This document shows, piece after piece, positions 1-9,261 of a stretch of 64,000 nt of DNA. This DNA is from Clostridiales bacterium (GTDB taxonomy: Bacteria; Bacillota; Clostridia; Lachnospirales; Lachnospiraceae): contig JAJBUA010000033.1 of assembly GCA_020860565.1 (NCBI GenBank), positions 1-64,000 of the forward strand, given 5' to 3'. Under the pieces are notes generated by a model that ran no database searches, was not told where the DNA came from, and was given only the letters and a program-made list of their open reading frames with translations. Both the position numbers and the translations under genes were made by a program. The stretch's first letter is position 1, and every line of letters begins with the position of its first letter.

Positions 1-82
1 TCGTTAATTCGAGTTCAAATGGTCTTTTGCATTGGGCTAATTATTTCACAGCCCCCTTAAGATTGCATCGATATCAGAAAAT

Positions 83-886
83 TTATTTTTTGGACTCCAG
101 ATAATCATTCAAATCTGTATTTCGTACATTCGTGATAAACATATGTCCCGGAGCATGCGTGATCACCAGCGGGAGTTTTGCATTCTCGATTGCCGCCTGA
201 GGCGTCACGCCGCAGGCCCAGAAAACAGGGATCTCACCCTCCCGTATCTCTACGCGGTCGCCATAATCCGGTTTATTGATATCCCGGATCCCGATCGCTT
301 CCGCATCTCCGATCTGTACCGGTCCGCCGTGGACATTTGGATAACGGTCTGTGATCTCTTTTGCTTTCTGCGCATTTTCCGGCGTCATGGGACGCATGCT
401 GACTACCATGGGTCCCCGGAAAACACCAGCTTCCGCACAGGCAATATTCGTCTTATACATCGGGACATTGCAGCCCATCGTTATATGACGGACCTCAATC
501 CCTTCCCGGATCAGCGCCTCTTCAAAGGAGAAACTGCATCCAATCAGGAATGCCACTGAATCAGCCTGCCAGTAAGCGGAAACATCTGTCAGTTCCTCTG
601 TGCGGACGCCATTCCGGTAAACATAATATCTGGGGATATCTGTCACAATGCTGGCTCCTTCGCCCATATCATGGATGTCCGGCGTTCCCTCAACAACCTC
701 CAGAATCGGACATGGTTTCGGATTTTTCCGGGCAAACTCTTTAAAATCATCGGCATACTGTTTCGGCAGAATGACCAGATTTGCCTGCGCGAATCCCGAG
801 CACATTCCGGCCGTCGGATAATCAATTTCCCCCGTCCGGATCAATTTCCAGATCTCTTCCGGCGACGTTTTGCTGTAATCCCTCAT
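83..886 (-). CDS. Putative hydro-lyase, DUF1445 / D-glutamate cyclase-like family
   Basis: 267-aa ORF; motifs such as GCSFSFEEAL and MYKTNIAC..G.F.GPMVVSMRPM resemble the DUF1445 family. Confidence 0.85.
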   Translation of the reverse strand: MRDYSKTSPEEIWKLIRTGEIDYPTAGMCSGFAQANLVILPKQYADDFKEFARKNPKPCPILEVVEGTPDIHDMGEGASIVTDIPRYYVYRNGVRTEELTDVSAYWQADSVAFLIGCSFSFEEALIREGIEVRHITMGCNVPMYKTNIACAEAGVFRGPMVVSMRPMTPENAQKAKEITDRYPNVHGGPVQIGDAEAIGIRDINKPDYGDRVEIREGEIPVFWACGVTPQAAIENAKLPLVITHAPGHMFITNVRNTDLNDYLESKK

Positions 887-952
887 AATTTATAATCTCC
901 TCCTTCTTCCAGACTTGCCCTCATTATAGTTCATTTGAGGGGAGGATTGCAA

Positions 953-1867
953 CTAGAATTCCGTCTTTTGGAATTTCGGGTCCTTCAGCAGATCTTCCAT
1001 CATCTCTTTATAGATAGCCGGACGGTAATCGGTCGCCCCGTTGATCAGGCTGTTTGGCTCAAACTTCTCTCTCGTAGCTAAAGCCAGATCAATCGTCGCC
1101 GTATACATCTTGTTCTGAATCGCCTTCGGGTCTGTGAACGGGTATCCGGCAAAATACTCCGCTTCCCAGAAATTTGTGCTTGGGCCGAGGATACTTGCTC
1201 CGCCCCAGAACACATTGTACAGATCCTTTCCTGCCAGGTTGGATGATACAATATAGATCTGGTTTGTAATACACCCGGCTTCGAGGGTCGTTGACCCCAG
1301 CGCGATCCCGTGGCATTTCGCAAGCGCTGTACAGTTAATATAAAGCCGGCATCCCTTCGCCGCATAATACCGCATTAACTCCTGAAAACAATAAGTATCA
1401 TAGCAGATTCCGACACCAAATGGTCCCCATTCGGTGTCAATGATCATCGGTTTCGTTCCTCTTGTGGCCCAATGAGGTTCCGGATATGGAAGATGGATCT
1501 TGCGGTATGCCCCGATTACCCCGTCAGGCCCACATACACACGCTGAATTGTAAATAATCTCCGGATCCTCCTCATCCCTCTCCGGCATCCCGAACACTGC
1601 GTAAATCCCATATTTTTTCGTAATCTCAGCTACCGCAAGCGAAGACGGGCCCGGAACCAGTTCCGCAAGCTTCATCTGCATTTTTTCTGCCTTTGGCTTC
1701 TCTTCTTCATCATCATAGCCAGTCAATCCCATTTCCGGAAATACCACCAGTTTTGCCCCTTCTGACGCGGCGACTTCAATATAGCCAAGAATCCGGTTCA
1801 GGTTAGCCTCCTTATCTCCCCATTTTGCATTAAAGGCGACTGTGGACACTTTTATAACATCTTTCAT
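953..1867 (-). CDS. Carbon-nitrogen hydrolase (nitrilase/amidase superfamily)
   Basis: E-K-C type motifs (VVFPEMGLTGY, YRKIHLPYPE, GVGICYDTYCFQE); start placed at the ATG following GAGGAGGAAG rather than the longer ORF start at 1903. Confidence 0.85.
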   Translation of the reverse strand: MKDVIKVSTVAFNAKWGDKEANLNRILGYIEVAASEGAKLVVFPEMGLTGYDDEEEKPKAEKMQMKLAELVPGPSSLAVAEITKKYGIYAVFGMPERDEEDPEIIYNSACVCGPDGVIGAYRKIHLPYPEPHWATRGTKPMIIDTEWGPFGVGICYDTYCFQELMRYYAAKGCRLYINCTALAKCHGIALGSTTLEAGCITNQIYIVSSNLAGKDLYNVFWGGASILGPSTNFWEAEYFAGYPFTDPKAIQNKMYTATIDLALATREKFEPNSLINGATDYRPAIYKEMMEDLLKDPKFQKTEF

Positions 1868-2097
1868 TTTCTTCCTCCTCATGCATAATAAAATTAAGGG
1901 CACGAGGTGTACTGGTCAGCAGCACAGCTTCGTGTCCTTTCATGAGTCATTGTAGCCCTTTCTTTTCTAAATGCAACAAAGATGATGCAAATCCTTAGAT
2001 TGTTAATCCATCGTTTTGTTTTGTAAAGTAAAACTGACTGTGTCAGACAAAGTTCCCTTACTGATCAGAACCTCACGGACTTTTTCAACCAACCGTA

Positions 2098-2715
2098 TTA
2101 CATATCAAATTTCATTTTTATTAAAGCTGCCAAATATTCTGCAGTTCCATCGATTCCAAGAAGGCTGGAATCAATCATAATATTCTTGTAATGATAATCG
2201 TCAGGTTTATATCCAGCATATTGTAAATGATATGCTTCTCTTGCTTCGTCTACCTTTTTTATCATTCTCTTTCCTTCATCGACCGTCAGGTTTAAATCAT
2301 CTGTACAATGCCTTAACCGCTCCTCATATGGTGCGAATATAAAAATATGGATCGCATTCTCCATTTCTGAAAGTACAAAATCACCACATCTGCCAACAAT
2401 AATACAGCTCTCTCTTTCTGCCAGAAACCCGATAATGTTTTTCTGCGCCTCAAAAATTTTATCCTGAACATCTGTAGATTTCTGACGTCCAAGCGGGAAC
2501 TGCATCCTCAAATATATATTTTTTGATGCTCCTTTTGCCGACTCTTCGTTTTCATCAATCATAGATATCGGTAAATTTAACCTTTTTGCAGCCTGCTCAA
2601 CAATATCTCTGTCATAATACTCGATATCCAGTATATCAGATAATTTTTTCGCAATTGGTCTTCCCATACTGCCAAACTGCCTTGTAATCGTGATCACATA
2701 TTTCTTTTTTTTCAT
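2098..2715 (-). CDS. Cytidylate kinase-like family protein
   Basis: MKKKKYVITITRQFGSMGRPIAKKLSDILDIEYYDRDIV...; start placed after GAGGAGG (ORF track start 2769). Confidence 0.85.
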   Translation of the reverse strand: MKKKKYVITITRQFGSMGRPIAKKLSDILDIEYYDRDIVEQAAKRLNLPISMIDENEESAKGASKNIYLRMQFPLGRQKSTDVQDKIFEAQKNIIGFLAERESCIIVGRCGDFVLSEMENAIHIFIFAPYEERLRHCTDDLNLTVDEGKRMIKKVDEAREAYHLQYAGYKPDDYHYKNIMIDSSLLGIDGTAEYLAALIKMKFDM

Positions 2716-2797
2716 TCTTTTCCTCCTCGGTTCTATTTCTTTATAAACTGCTGTATATTTCTCTGTCAATTGTGATTAAAAATTTGAAATACAATCT

Positions 2798-4147
2798 CTA
2801 TACTACAAAACCGGCAATTAAAAATGCCGTCACGCTGATTACCGCTGCTATTGCTACATACGGGAGCTGGCTTGTAGCATGTTCCAGATTGTCGATACCG
2901 GAAATATTGGAGGATACAAGCGTTGCGTCCGAATAAAAACATGCATGGGAGCCAAATCCGGCACCTGACATAACTGCCGCCATAACAAGCAGTGTATTCG
3001 CTCCTACTACCGTACCCAGAGGAAGCGCAATCGGTACAACCAAAGCACATACGCCAACCAAAGATGCAGTGCAAAAGCACAGCACAGATACCAGCAGAAA
3101 GACTACAACAGGGAAAACAGTACCAACCATATACGGCTGAACCTTCTCAATAATATATTCTGTCATTCGCATTTTCGCTGTTATAATCTGCAGGACAAAT
3201 GTAAGTAACAGAACTACATCAACTTGCAGCATATCAGAACAACCTCTGGTTAATATTGGGAATAATTCCTCCGACGAAATCAGCCTTCTGGGAATATACA
3301 TAATCGCACAAACAGCTGTTGATGTGATCAGCGCCGGAAGCAGATCTCCTGTCACGACAGTCACTGCAATCAAAACCGCAATCGGAATCAGAAAATCCAG
3401 AATTTTCCCTTCTGTGACATCATCTGATACTTTATGATTATATTTTCTGCTTTTTTCACTGTATACCATCCCAGTCTGTTCTACGCGATCATAGGCTTTT
3501 TTCATTCCACCAAGTTTTGGCATAACGCCGATACAGAAAAGGAAAGCAACTACCAGTGTCGCTATGGGATAAAAGCAAAGCGGGGACGCGCTTAAATAAG
3601 ATTTAATGTGATTGCTTCCCAACGCTAAAAAAGCATCCTCCTGCACAAACATACTCATAAGGCATACACCCCATCCGGAAATCGGAATCATAACGCATAT
3701 TGGTCCGCCAGTTGCGTCCAAAAGATACGCTAATGTTTCTCTTGGAATTTTCTTTTTATCATAATGTGTTTTCATGCATGAACCAATTGTCATTGCATTC
3801 AGCAGTTCTTCTATAAAAATTGCAATTCCCATTATAAATGTAGCCAACAAGGTTTTCCTTTCTGTGTCGCATACCTGATCAACAATCTTTGAAAAACCTA
3901 AATGCCCATTAGACGATTGCAACAACGCCATAAATGATCCAAATAACAAAACAATTAATAAAACCCATGCATTTTCTTCTATCGCTTCCTGAAAAACCGC
4001 GCTTAATTCTGTAACGGCACTCGTTCCATATAAAACCACTGCTCCCACGGTGCAGGCTAAAAACAGACATATTTCAACACGTTTTGTTACAATAGCTCCG
4101 ACCACGACAAATACAATCAAGAACACACTAATCAAGCCTAATGACAT
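2798..4147 (-). CDS. Na+/H+ antiporter NhaC-family transporter
   Basis: 449-aa multi-TM protein with NhaC-like segments (GSFMALLQSSNG, LDATGGPICVMIPISGWG). Confidence 0.75.
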   Translation of the reverse strand: MSLGLISVFLIVFVVVGAIVTKRVEICLFLACTVGAVVLYGTSAVTELSAVFQEAIEENAWVLLIVLLFGSFMALLQSSNGHLGFSKIVDQVCDTERKTLLATFIMGIAIFIEELLNAMTIGSCMKTHYDKKKIPRETLAYLLDATGGPICVMIPISGWGVCLMSMFVQEDAFLALGSNHIKSYLSASPLCFYPIATLVVAFLFCIGVMPKLGGMKKAYDRVEQTGMVYSEKSRKYNHKVSDDVTEGKILDFLIPIAVLIAVTVVTGDLLPALITSTAVCAIMYIPRRLISSEELFPILTRGCSDMLQVDVVLLLTFVLQIITAKMRMTEYIIEKVQPYMVGTVFPVVVFLLVSVLCFCTASLVGVCALVVPIALPLGTVVGANTLLVMAAVMSGAGFGSHACFYSDATLVSSNISGIDNLEHATSQLPYVAIAAVISVTAFLIAGFVV

Positions 4148-4179
4148 ATACTCATCTCCTTTTCAAAAATCCAACAAAA

Positions 4180-4223
4180 TAAAGAGGACAACACCACACA
4201 TTTGTAGTGCAATCCTCTTTAAT
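4180..4223 (-). terminator. Hairpin in aminotransferase-nhaC intergenic region, possible terminator/attenuator
   Basis: AAAGAGGA...TCCTCTTT stem followed by ATTTTG on the minus strand. Confidence 0.5.
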
Positions 4224-4239
4224 TGCCTATTCTTAATTC

Positions 4240-5616
4240 TTATTCTGCTACATATCGAAAACCGTTTTTCTTCATCGCTTTCATTGACTTATCGGCTGCC
4301 TGTAACGTTTTTTCCGCATCTTCCATTGTATGTGCGATATTCACATACCATCTGCCACCAAACATGAGGAATACTCCATTATCCTGCATATATTTCTGGA
4401 AGCACGTAACTATACTGTTATCAAAACCCTCCAGCTCTTCATTCATATACAATCTTCTTCTCCCTCCGGGGATTCCGAATAAAGTCGAAAATACGCCGTT
4501 AGATTCCGTTATAGTAAGAGGAATTTCATATTTATCAGCAATGGACACCAGCCCGTCCATGATCTTCTCCTGTACTTTAAATACCTTCTTGTAAGCAGCA
4601 CAGTCATTTTTTGTAAGTTCATCCAGCGTTGCCAGAATCGCCGCCATACCAAGCCCATATCCAGGATAAGTTCCAGGTACACATACCTTATTTCCACGGA
4701 TGTAATCCATTATTTTTTTCTTTCCTCCCACACAGGAGATGGGAATTCCGTTTGAAATTGCCTTACCCATTGTACAAAGGTCTGGAGTAACTCCAAGTTC
4801 TGCCTGAGCACCGCCAATACCTACACGGAAACCCGTTATAACCTCGTCCATGCACATAACTACATTATACTTATCACACAATTCCCTGATTTTTTCTACA
4901 AATCCCGGCTTTGGATATAAACCTTCGTGATTCCATACAATACCTTCAAAGTGTATTCCGGCAATCATATCGTGGTATTTATCAAACGTTTCCTCCAAGA
5001 CCTCGAAATCATTCCACGGGATCAGAAAAGTTTCTTTATTTGCCCACGGGATTCTCCCTTCCGTATAATAAGGATTTGTTTCCGGAGTCCCCTTAGTTAC
5101 AAAATCAATATATGGAACTTCTTCTTTATTGCTGTTGATTTTACCGCCCAGCACATTGTCTCCCCATCCCGAATAATTTCCGGCGAACCTGACTATAACT
5201 GTTTTACCAGTATACGCCCTCATGATCCGGAACGCAGACTGCACTGCTTCCGATCCGGTAACAGTAAATTTTAATTCCTCCACGCAGGGAATTAGTTTCG
5301 TAAGCCTTCTGGCTACTTCCACGTCCATTGGCGAAAATAAAAGATTCGAACCAATCGCGGTGCCATTGTTTTCCATATATTCTACTATTTTTTTTACAAA
5401 CTCCGGATTCTTGTGCCCAAGGATATTGGGTCCCATAGAACCATTGTATTCTATGTATTCATTTCCATCTACATCTGTAAGATGAGTTCCATCGGATTTT
5501 GCAATAAACAGACGATGCTCCGTTACATCCATAGGAATCCTCAGATTTGAATGACCTGCCGGATAATATTCATTAAATTCTTTGGATAAAGCTTCGCTTT
5601 TATCTTTTTTTAACAT
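4240..5616 (-). CDS. Class-III PLP aminotransferase (glutamate-1-semialdehyde 2,1-aminomutase-like)
   Basis: 458 aa; DGNEYIEYNGSMGPNILGHKNPE, CMDEVITGFRVGIGGAQAELGVTPDLCTMGKAISNG (PLP-Lys region). Confidence 0.85.
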   Translation of the reverse strand: MLKKDKSEALSKEFNEYYPAGHSNLRIPMDVTEHRLFIAKSDGTHLTDVDGNEYIEYNGSMGPNILGHKNPEFVKKIVEYMENNGTAIGSNLLFSPMDVEVARRLTKLIPCVEELKFTVTGSEAVQSAFRIMRAYTGKTVIVRFAGNYSGWGDNVLGGKINSNKEEVPYIDFVTKGTPETNPYYTEGRIPWANKETFLIPWNDFEVLEETFDKYHDMIAGIHFEGIVWNHEGLYPKPGFVEKIRELCDKYNVVMCMDEVITGFRVGIGGAQAELGVTPDLCTMGKAISNGIPISCVGGKKKIMDYIRGNKVCVPGTYPGYGLGMAAILATLDELTKNDCAAYKKVFKVQEKIMDGLVSIADKYEIPLTITESNGVFSTLFGIPGGRRRLYMNEELEGFDNSIVTCFQKYMQDNGVFLMFGGRWYVNIAHTMEDAEKTLQAADKSMKAMKKNGFRYVAE

Positions 5617-5697
5617 ACAATACTCCTCCGTCTTTGTATTTTTTGCGCTTTTGAATTTGCTTTATGCGAGTATGTTAACAAACCGAAATTCTGTTAT

Positions 5698-5754
5698 CTA
5701 GGAAAAAGCGGAAGAAAAACAGGAAAAAACGGAAATAGTTCCGCTTTTTCCTAG
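5698..5754. promoter_or_regulatory. Candidate AraC-type operator: three GGAAAAARCGGAA boxes
   Basis: Boxes at 5701-5713 and 5722-5734 (direct, 21-bp phasing) and 5739-5751 (inverted); the outer arms form a perfect 16-bp inverted repeat CTAGGAAAAAGCGGAA/TTCCGCTTTTTCCTAG in the divergent intergenic region. Confidence 0.7.
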
Positions 5755-5813
5755 AGATACTTCCATCATTTTTTGTATGATTAATACAAATTTCGCAGGA
5801 GGTAGAATACATT

Positions 5814-6275
5814 ATGAAAGTTACAGGAACCAGTCATCTGGGATTTATTGTGAAAAATCTTGACACAATCATAAATTTTTATCGTAGCGTTCTCGGTTTA
5901 GAGCTGCTCAGTGGCCCGAGTGAAGAATTCCATGACATCAATGAAGGAATTGCCATGGGAATCACAGGCAATCCTGCAACACATTGCCACAGGGAAGCAT
6001 TTATGCGAACGCCAGATGGCGTTATGCTTGAATTCATTGAAATAACAGATCCTGTTCCAGTTCCTATTCCGGAAACAGCCGCTTGTTCTGGCAAGCTCCA
6101 TTTATGTTTGTATGTCGATGATATTCAGGAATGGACAAAAGAGCTTGCGAAACATAAAGTGACACCTTTTCTGGAACCGCAAAAAGCAGAGCTCGGTGAT
6201 GGCACCATCTGTTATTGGGTTTATTTCAAAGATCCGGAAGGAATGCTTTTTGAATTACAGCAGATTCAAATTTAA
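5814..6275 (+). CDS. VOC-family (glyoxalase/bleomycin resistance/dioxygenase superfamily) protein
   Basis: TSHLGFIVKNLDTIINFYRSVLGLEL...YFKDPEGMLFELQQ. Confidence 0.85.
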   Translation: MKVTGTSHLGFIVKNLDTIINFYRSVLGLELLSGPSEEFHDINEGIAMGITGNPATHCHREAFMRTPDGVMLEFIEITDPVPVPIPETAACSGKLHLCLYVDDIQEWTKELAKHKVTPFLEPQKAELGDGTICYWVYFKDPEGMLFELQQIQI

Positions 6276-6298
6276 AAATATCGAAGGGGGACATAATT

Positions 6299-7102
6299 AT
6301 GGGAATCATGACAATTGATTTATCCGGACAAACCGCTGTTGTATTTGGCGCAGGAAAAGGGATCGGCGCCACCGTTGCAAAAGAACTTGCACGCGCAGGT
6401 GCCCATGTATATCTGGCAAGCCGCACTGAAGCAAACTGTATCAAAGTAATGAAAGAGATTATAAGTGATGGATATCAGGCGACAGCCATTGCCTGTGATG
6501 TCAAAGATATCAACCAGATAGACGCCGTTCTGGAAAAAGCAGAAGCAGAAACAAACCGTCTGGATATCGTGATTAACAATGCTGGCATTGACTGTGTTAC
6601 ACCGTTTATCGACTGTTCACAGGAAGAAATAATGAATGTTATCATGACAAACCAGCTTGGTGTAAACAACGGGCTTCAGTGTGCCTTACGCCGGATGAAA
6701 AAATACAATGCCGGCAAAATTGTATCGACGACTTCCTTTGCCGGGCGAAGGGACCTGCCACACGAGCTTGGCTTTGGTCATTACGGAATGGCCAAGGCAG
6801 CCGTCAATTATATGACTCAGTCCGCCGCGTTTGCCGGTGCTGATTACAATATTAATGTAAATGCCGTAGGACCTGGAATTGTATTGACGAAAATGTGGGA
6901 GGACATTCTTGATACGGCAGAAAAAGAAGGTAAAAATCGGGAAAAAGCATGGGAAGAATATCTGCGTACCTACATCCCACTTGCCAGAGGTGCTCAAACC
7001 CATGAAGATATCGCCTACATGATTGTCTTTTTATGTTCCCGGTATGCTGATCATATCACTGGACAGATTATTTACGTGGATGGCGGCGCATCCGTCGCAT
7101 AA
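6299..7102 (+). CDS. SDR-family NAD(P)-dependent oxidoreductase
   Basis: GAGKGIGATVAKELA, NNAGID, YGMAKAAVNY, GQIIYVDGGASVA. Confidence 0.9.
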   Translation: MGIMTIDLSGQTAVVFGAGKGIGATVAKELARAGAHVYLASRTEANCIKVMKEIISDGYQATAIACDVKDINQIDAVLEKAEAETNRLDIVINNAGIDCVTPFIDCSQEEIMNVIMTNQLGVNNGLQCALRRMKKYNAGKIVSTTSFAGRRDLPHELGFGHYGMAKAAVNYMTQSAAFAGADYNINVNAVGPGIVLTKMWEDILDTAEKEGKNREKAWEEYLRTYIPLARGAQTHEDIAYMIVFLCSRYADHITGQIIYVDGGASVA

Positions 7103-7109
7103 CTGATAA

Positions 7110-7138
7110 TTGACATAAATACAATTTTATGTTATAGT
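7110..7138 (+). promoter_or_regulatory. Sigma-A-like promoter TTGACA-N17-TATAGT
   Basis: TTGACA 7110-7115, TATAGT 7133-7138. Confidence 0.65.
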
Positions 7139-7149
7139 ACGCAATGACG

Positions 7150-7177
7150 AAGGTGTCTTGAAAAAGGCACCTTTTTT
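7150..7177 (+). terminator. Intrinsic terminator
   Basis: AAGGTGTC-TTGAAAAA-GGCACCTT followed by a T tract. Confidence 0.75.
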
Positions 7178-7220
7178 ATTTTGTTTTTAACTCCCGTAAC
7201 TTATATGCAGAAGGCAGGAG

Positions 7221-8042
7221 GTGGCCGATATGGATAACCGCTCTACATTTCAACCGTATCTCGAATTTAATAATTGTTATAAAAATTTTTCTCCTGAACC
7301 AAACAACCCGATCAGCAAGGTAGTATGGGAAATCTATCAGGTTGACCATTTTGACTGCCAGAAAAATATCGCATTGCCGGATGTATGCGCTGATATTATG
7401 GTTTTCTATACTGACAACAACATTTACAGTTATATCATGACCAGTTCCGATTCCATGCAGTTTATGAATGAGCTGGATTTTCTGCCAGATGTAAACTGTA
7501 TTTTTGGTGTACGGTTAAAAACAGGGTATATTGGGAATCTCTTCAAATATGCAATTGAAGATATTGGAAATTCCAGAATTGATCTTGCAAATGCCTGTTA
7601 CTATGGAAATGACATAAATGAGAAATTATACCATGCGGATGACTTCGCCAAACGCTATTCAATTATTGCAGAATACATCAATCAAAGATTAAACAGCACC
7701 TACCGGAATAATATAATCGTTACTCATATCATTGATGAGATTATAAATCATCATGGCACAATTACTATAAAAGAACTGGAACACCAAATCGGATACTCCG
7801 GCAGATATCTTCGTATGCTTATACATGATACTTTGGGTGTCTCTATTAAGCAGTTTTGCAAATTAACGCAATTCCAATGGATGTGTCAATGTTATAACTC
7901 CGGCGGAGAAGAAATATCTTTATCTGAATTGGCGCTGCTATCCGGATATTATGATCAATCTCATATGAATCAATGCTGCAAAATGCTAACCGGTCAGTTA
8001 CCTAAAAATATCGTACATTTATATCAGGACTGTCAGGCTTAA
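7221..8042 (+). CDS. AraC-family transcriptional regulator
   Basis: C-terminal tandem HTH (ITIKELEHQIGYSGRYLRMLI...LSELALLSGYYDQSHMNQCCKMLTGQLP). Confidence 0.8.
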   Translation: MADMDNRSTFQPYLEFNNCYKNFSPEPNNPISKVVWEIYQVDHFDCQKNIALPDVCADIMVFYTDNNIYSYIMTSSDSMQFMNELDFLPDVNCIFGVRLKTGYIGNLFKYAIEDIGNSRIDLANACYYGNDINEKLYHADDFAKRYSIIAEYINQRLNSTYRNNIIVTHIIDEIINHHGTITIKELEHQIGYSGRYLRMLIHDTLGVSIKQFCKLTQFQWMCQCYNSGGEEISLSELALLSGYYDQSHMNQCCKMLTGQLPKNIVHLYQDCQA

Positions 8043-8079
8043 TAAGAAAGCTCTATAAATAACTTCAATTTTACTTCAG

Positions 8080-8388
8080 TTATCGATAGGAAGCTCTCTG
8101 TCTGCTTTGTGCAAATACATCTTCTAACTCCAATTCGTAATAATTTTTGTATATGCCAAGAGGAAAGTCCCGAATATATAGGTCTACATCCTTTTTTGTG
8201 ATTCCATATTTTTCAATATACTTCGAAAACTTTTCTTTTGTATTCTTAACATTTTGATCTGTGTCCAGGTAAGAACTTAAATTTTTTAACAAATCCAGCA
8301 TTTGCAACACATGGACATTCTCAGCTGTCACAGGAACATTCGATCTGCGAACAATATAAGTTCTCTTAGCCCTTGCATGTAGAGGCAT
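8080..8388 (-). CDS. Hypothetical protein
   Basis: 102-aa ORF with plausible composition; no family recognised. Confidence 0.35.
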   Translation of the reverse strand: MPLHARAKRTYIVRRSNVPVTAENVHVLQMLDLLKNLSSYLDTDQNVKNTKEKFSKYIEKYGITKKDVDLYIRDFPLGIYKNYYELELEDVFAQSRQRASYR

Positions 8389-8575
8389 GGGATATGCTTT
8401 TTCTTTCGATATCAGTACGCACTGTTTTAAAAATTATATCCTTCCCCCGCTATACCGCTCCATAGGCTCGTATCCTAGAACTGTCGAGTTCGTTATCGCC
8501 ACCCGCACAGGTTATCAGCTTTCAGAAGCGGAAAAGTCCTTTATTCGATTAGTCACCCGGAAATTTCATTTGTAA
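8387..8575 (+). pseudogene. Remnant of a LysR-family regulator C-terminus
   Basis: Short ORF with GYAFSFDI...LYRSIGSYPRTVEFVIATRTGYQLSEAEKSFIRLV resembling the end of a LysR effector domain, without the HTH part upstream. Confidence 0.4.
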
Positions 8576-8655
8576 GATCAGATTTATATTAAACGATCAT
8601 ATTTATCAAAAAAAGCTTGCATAAATACTAAAAATGTGTTATAGTATATGAGTTC

Positions 8656-8739
8656 GCGGAAGTGCTGGAATTGGCAGACAGGCTAGACTAAGGATCTAGT
8701 GGCGGTCACGTCGTGTGGGTTCAAGTCCCATCTTCCGCA
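8656..8739 (+). tRNA. tRNA-Leu, anticodon AAG
   Basis: Acceptor GCGGAAG/CTTCCGC, long variable arm, T-arm GGGTTCAAGTCCC, anticodon stem CTAGA/TCTAG with loop CTAAGGA giving AAG at 34-36; 3' CCA not encoded. Confidence 0.9.
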
Positions 8740-8756
8740 TTTTAGTTTCTATCTAT

Positions 8757-8789
8757 CTACGAGACCAGATGTTTCGTAGATTTTTTTCT
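8757..8789 (+). terminator. Intrinsic terminator after tRNA-Leu
   Basis: CTACGA...TCGTAG stem followed by TTTTTTT. Confidence 0.65.
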
Positions 8790-8875
8790 TTAACCTTTAA
8801 AATCTTGAATCATATCAAAGACAAATCCTTATGAAAATTCAAAATTTTTAACAGTATCAGATATATATTTGTTTC

Positions 8876-8902
8876 TTGACAATACAACAAATGTGTTGTA
8901 AT
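8876..8902 (+). promoter_or_regulatory. Promoter/operator of toxin-antitoxin module
   Basis: TTGACA (8876-8881) and TGTAAT (8897-8902); a perfect inverted repeat TACAACA-AATG-TGTTGTA (8883-8900) overlaps the promoter. Confidence 0.55.
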
Positions 8903-8924
8903 CTTAAATGAAGGGAAAATTAAA

Positions 8925-9260
8925 ATTTGTATAAACAGAACATTTAAAGAAGTACCGTCTTTTACCACAAAATGGCACTCTCTGGGATTAACCGATGACG
9001 ATTTATGTACGTTAGAAGAAATTCTTTTAAAGGATCCCAAAACAGGAGATGTAATTTCCGGTACTGGTGGTATCCGAAAAATACGCATTCCTTTTATGGA
9101 TACAGGAAAACGCAGTGGTGGTCGTGTTATCTATGTAGATATAGAAATAAAAGAATGTATTTATTTTCTGAATGTTTATATAAAAAGTGAGCAGACTGAT
9201 TTGACAGAAAAAGAAAAGAAACTATTAAAAAAGCTGGTTGAGGTATTAAAGGAGGAATGA
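8925..9260 (+). pseudogene. Type II toxin, RelE/HigB-like; no canonical start codon in frame
   Basis: In-frame translation ICINRTFKEVPSFTTKWHSLGLTDDDLCTLEEILLKDPKTGDVISGTGGIRKIRIPFMDTGKRSGGRVIYVDIEIKECIYFLNVYIKSEQTDLTEKEKKLLKKLVEVLKEE*, directly upstream of an XRE antitoxin; missed by the ORF track. Confidence 0.65.
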
Positions 9261-9261
9261 T

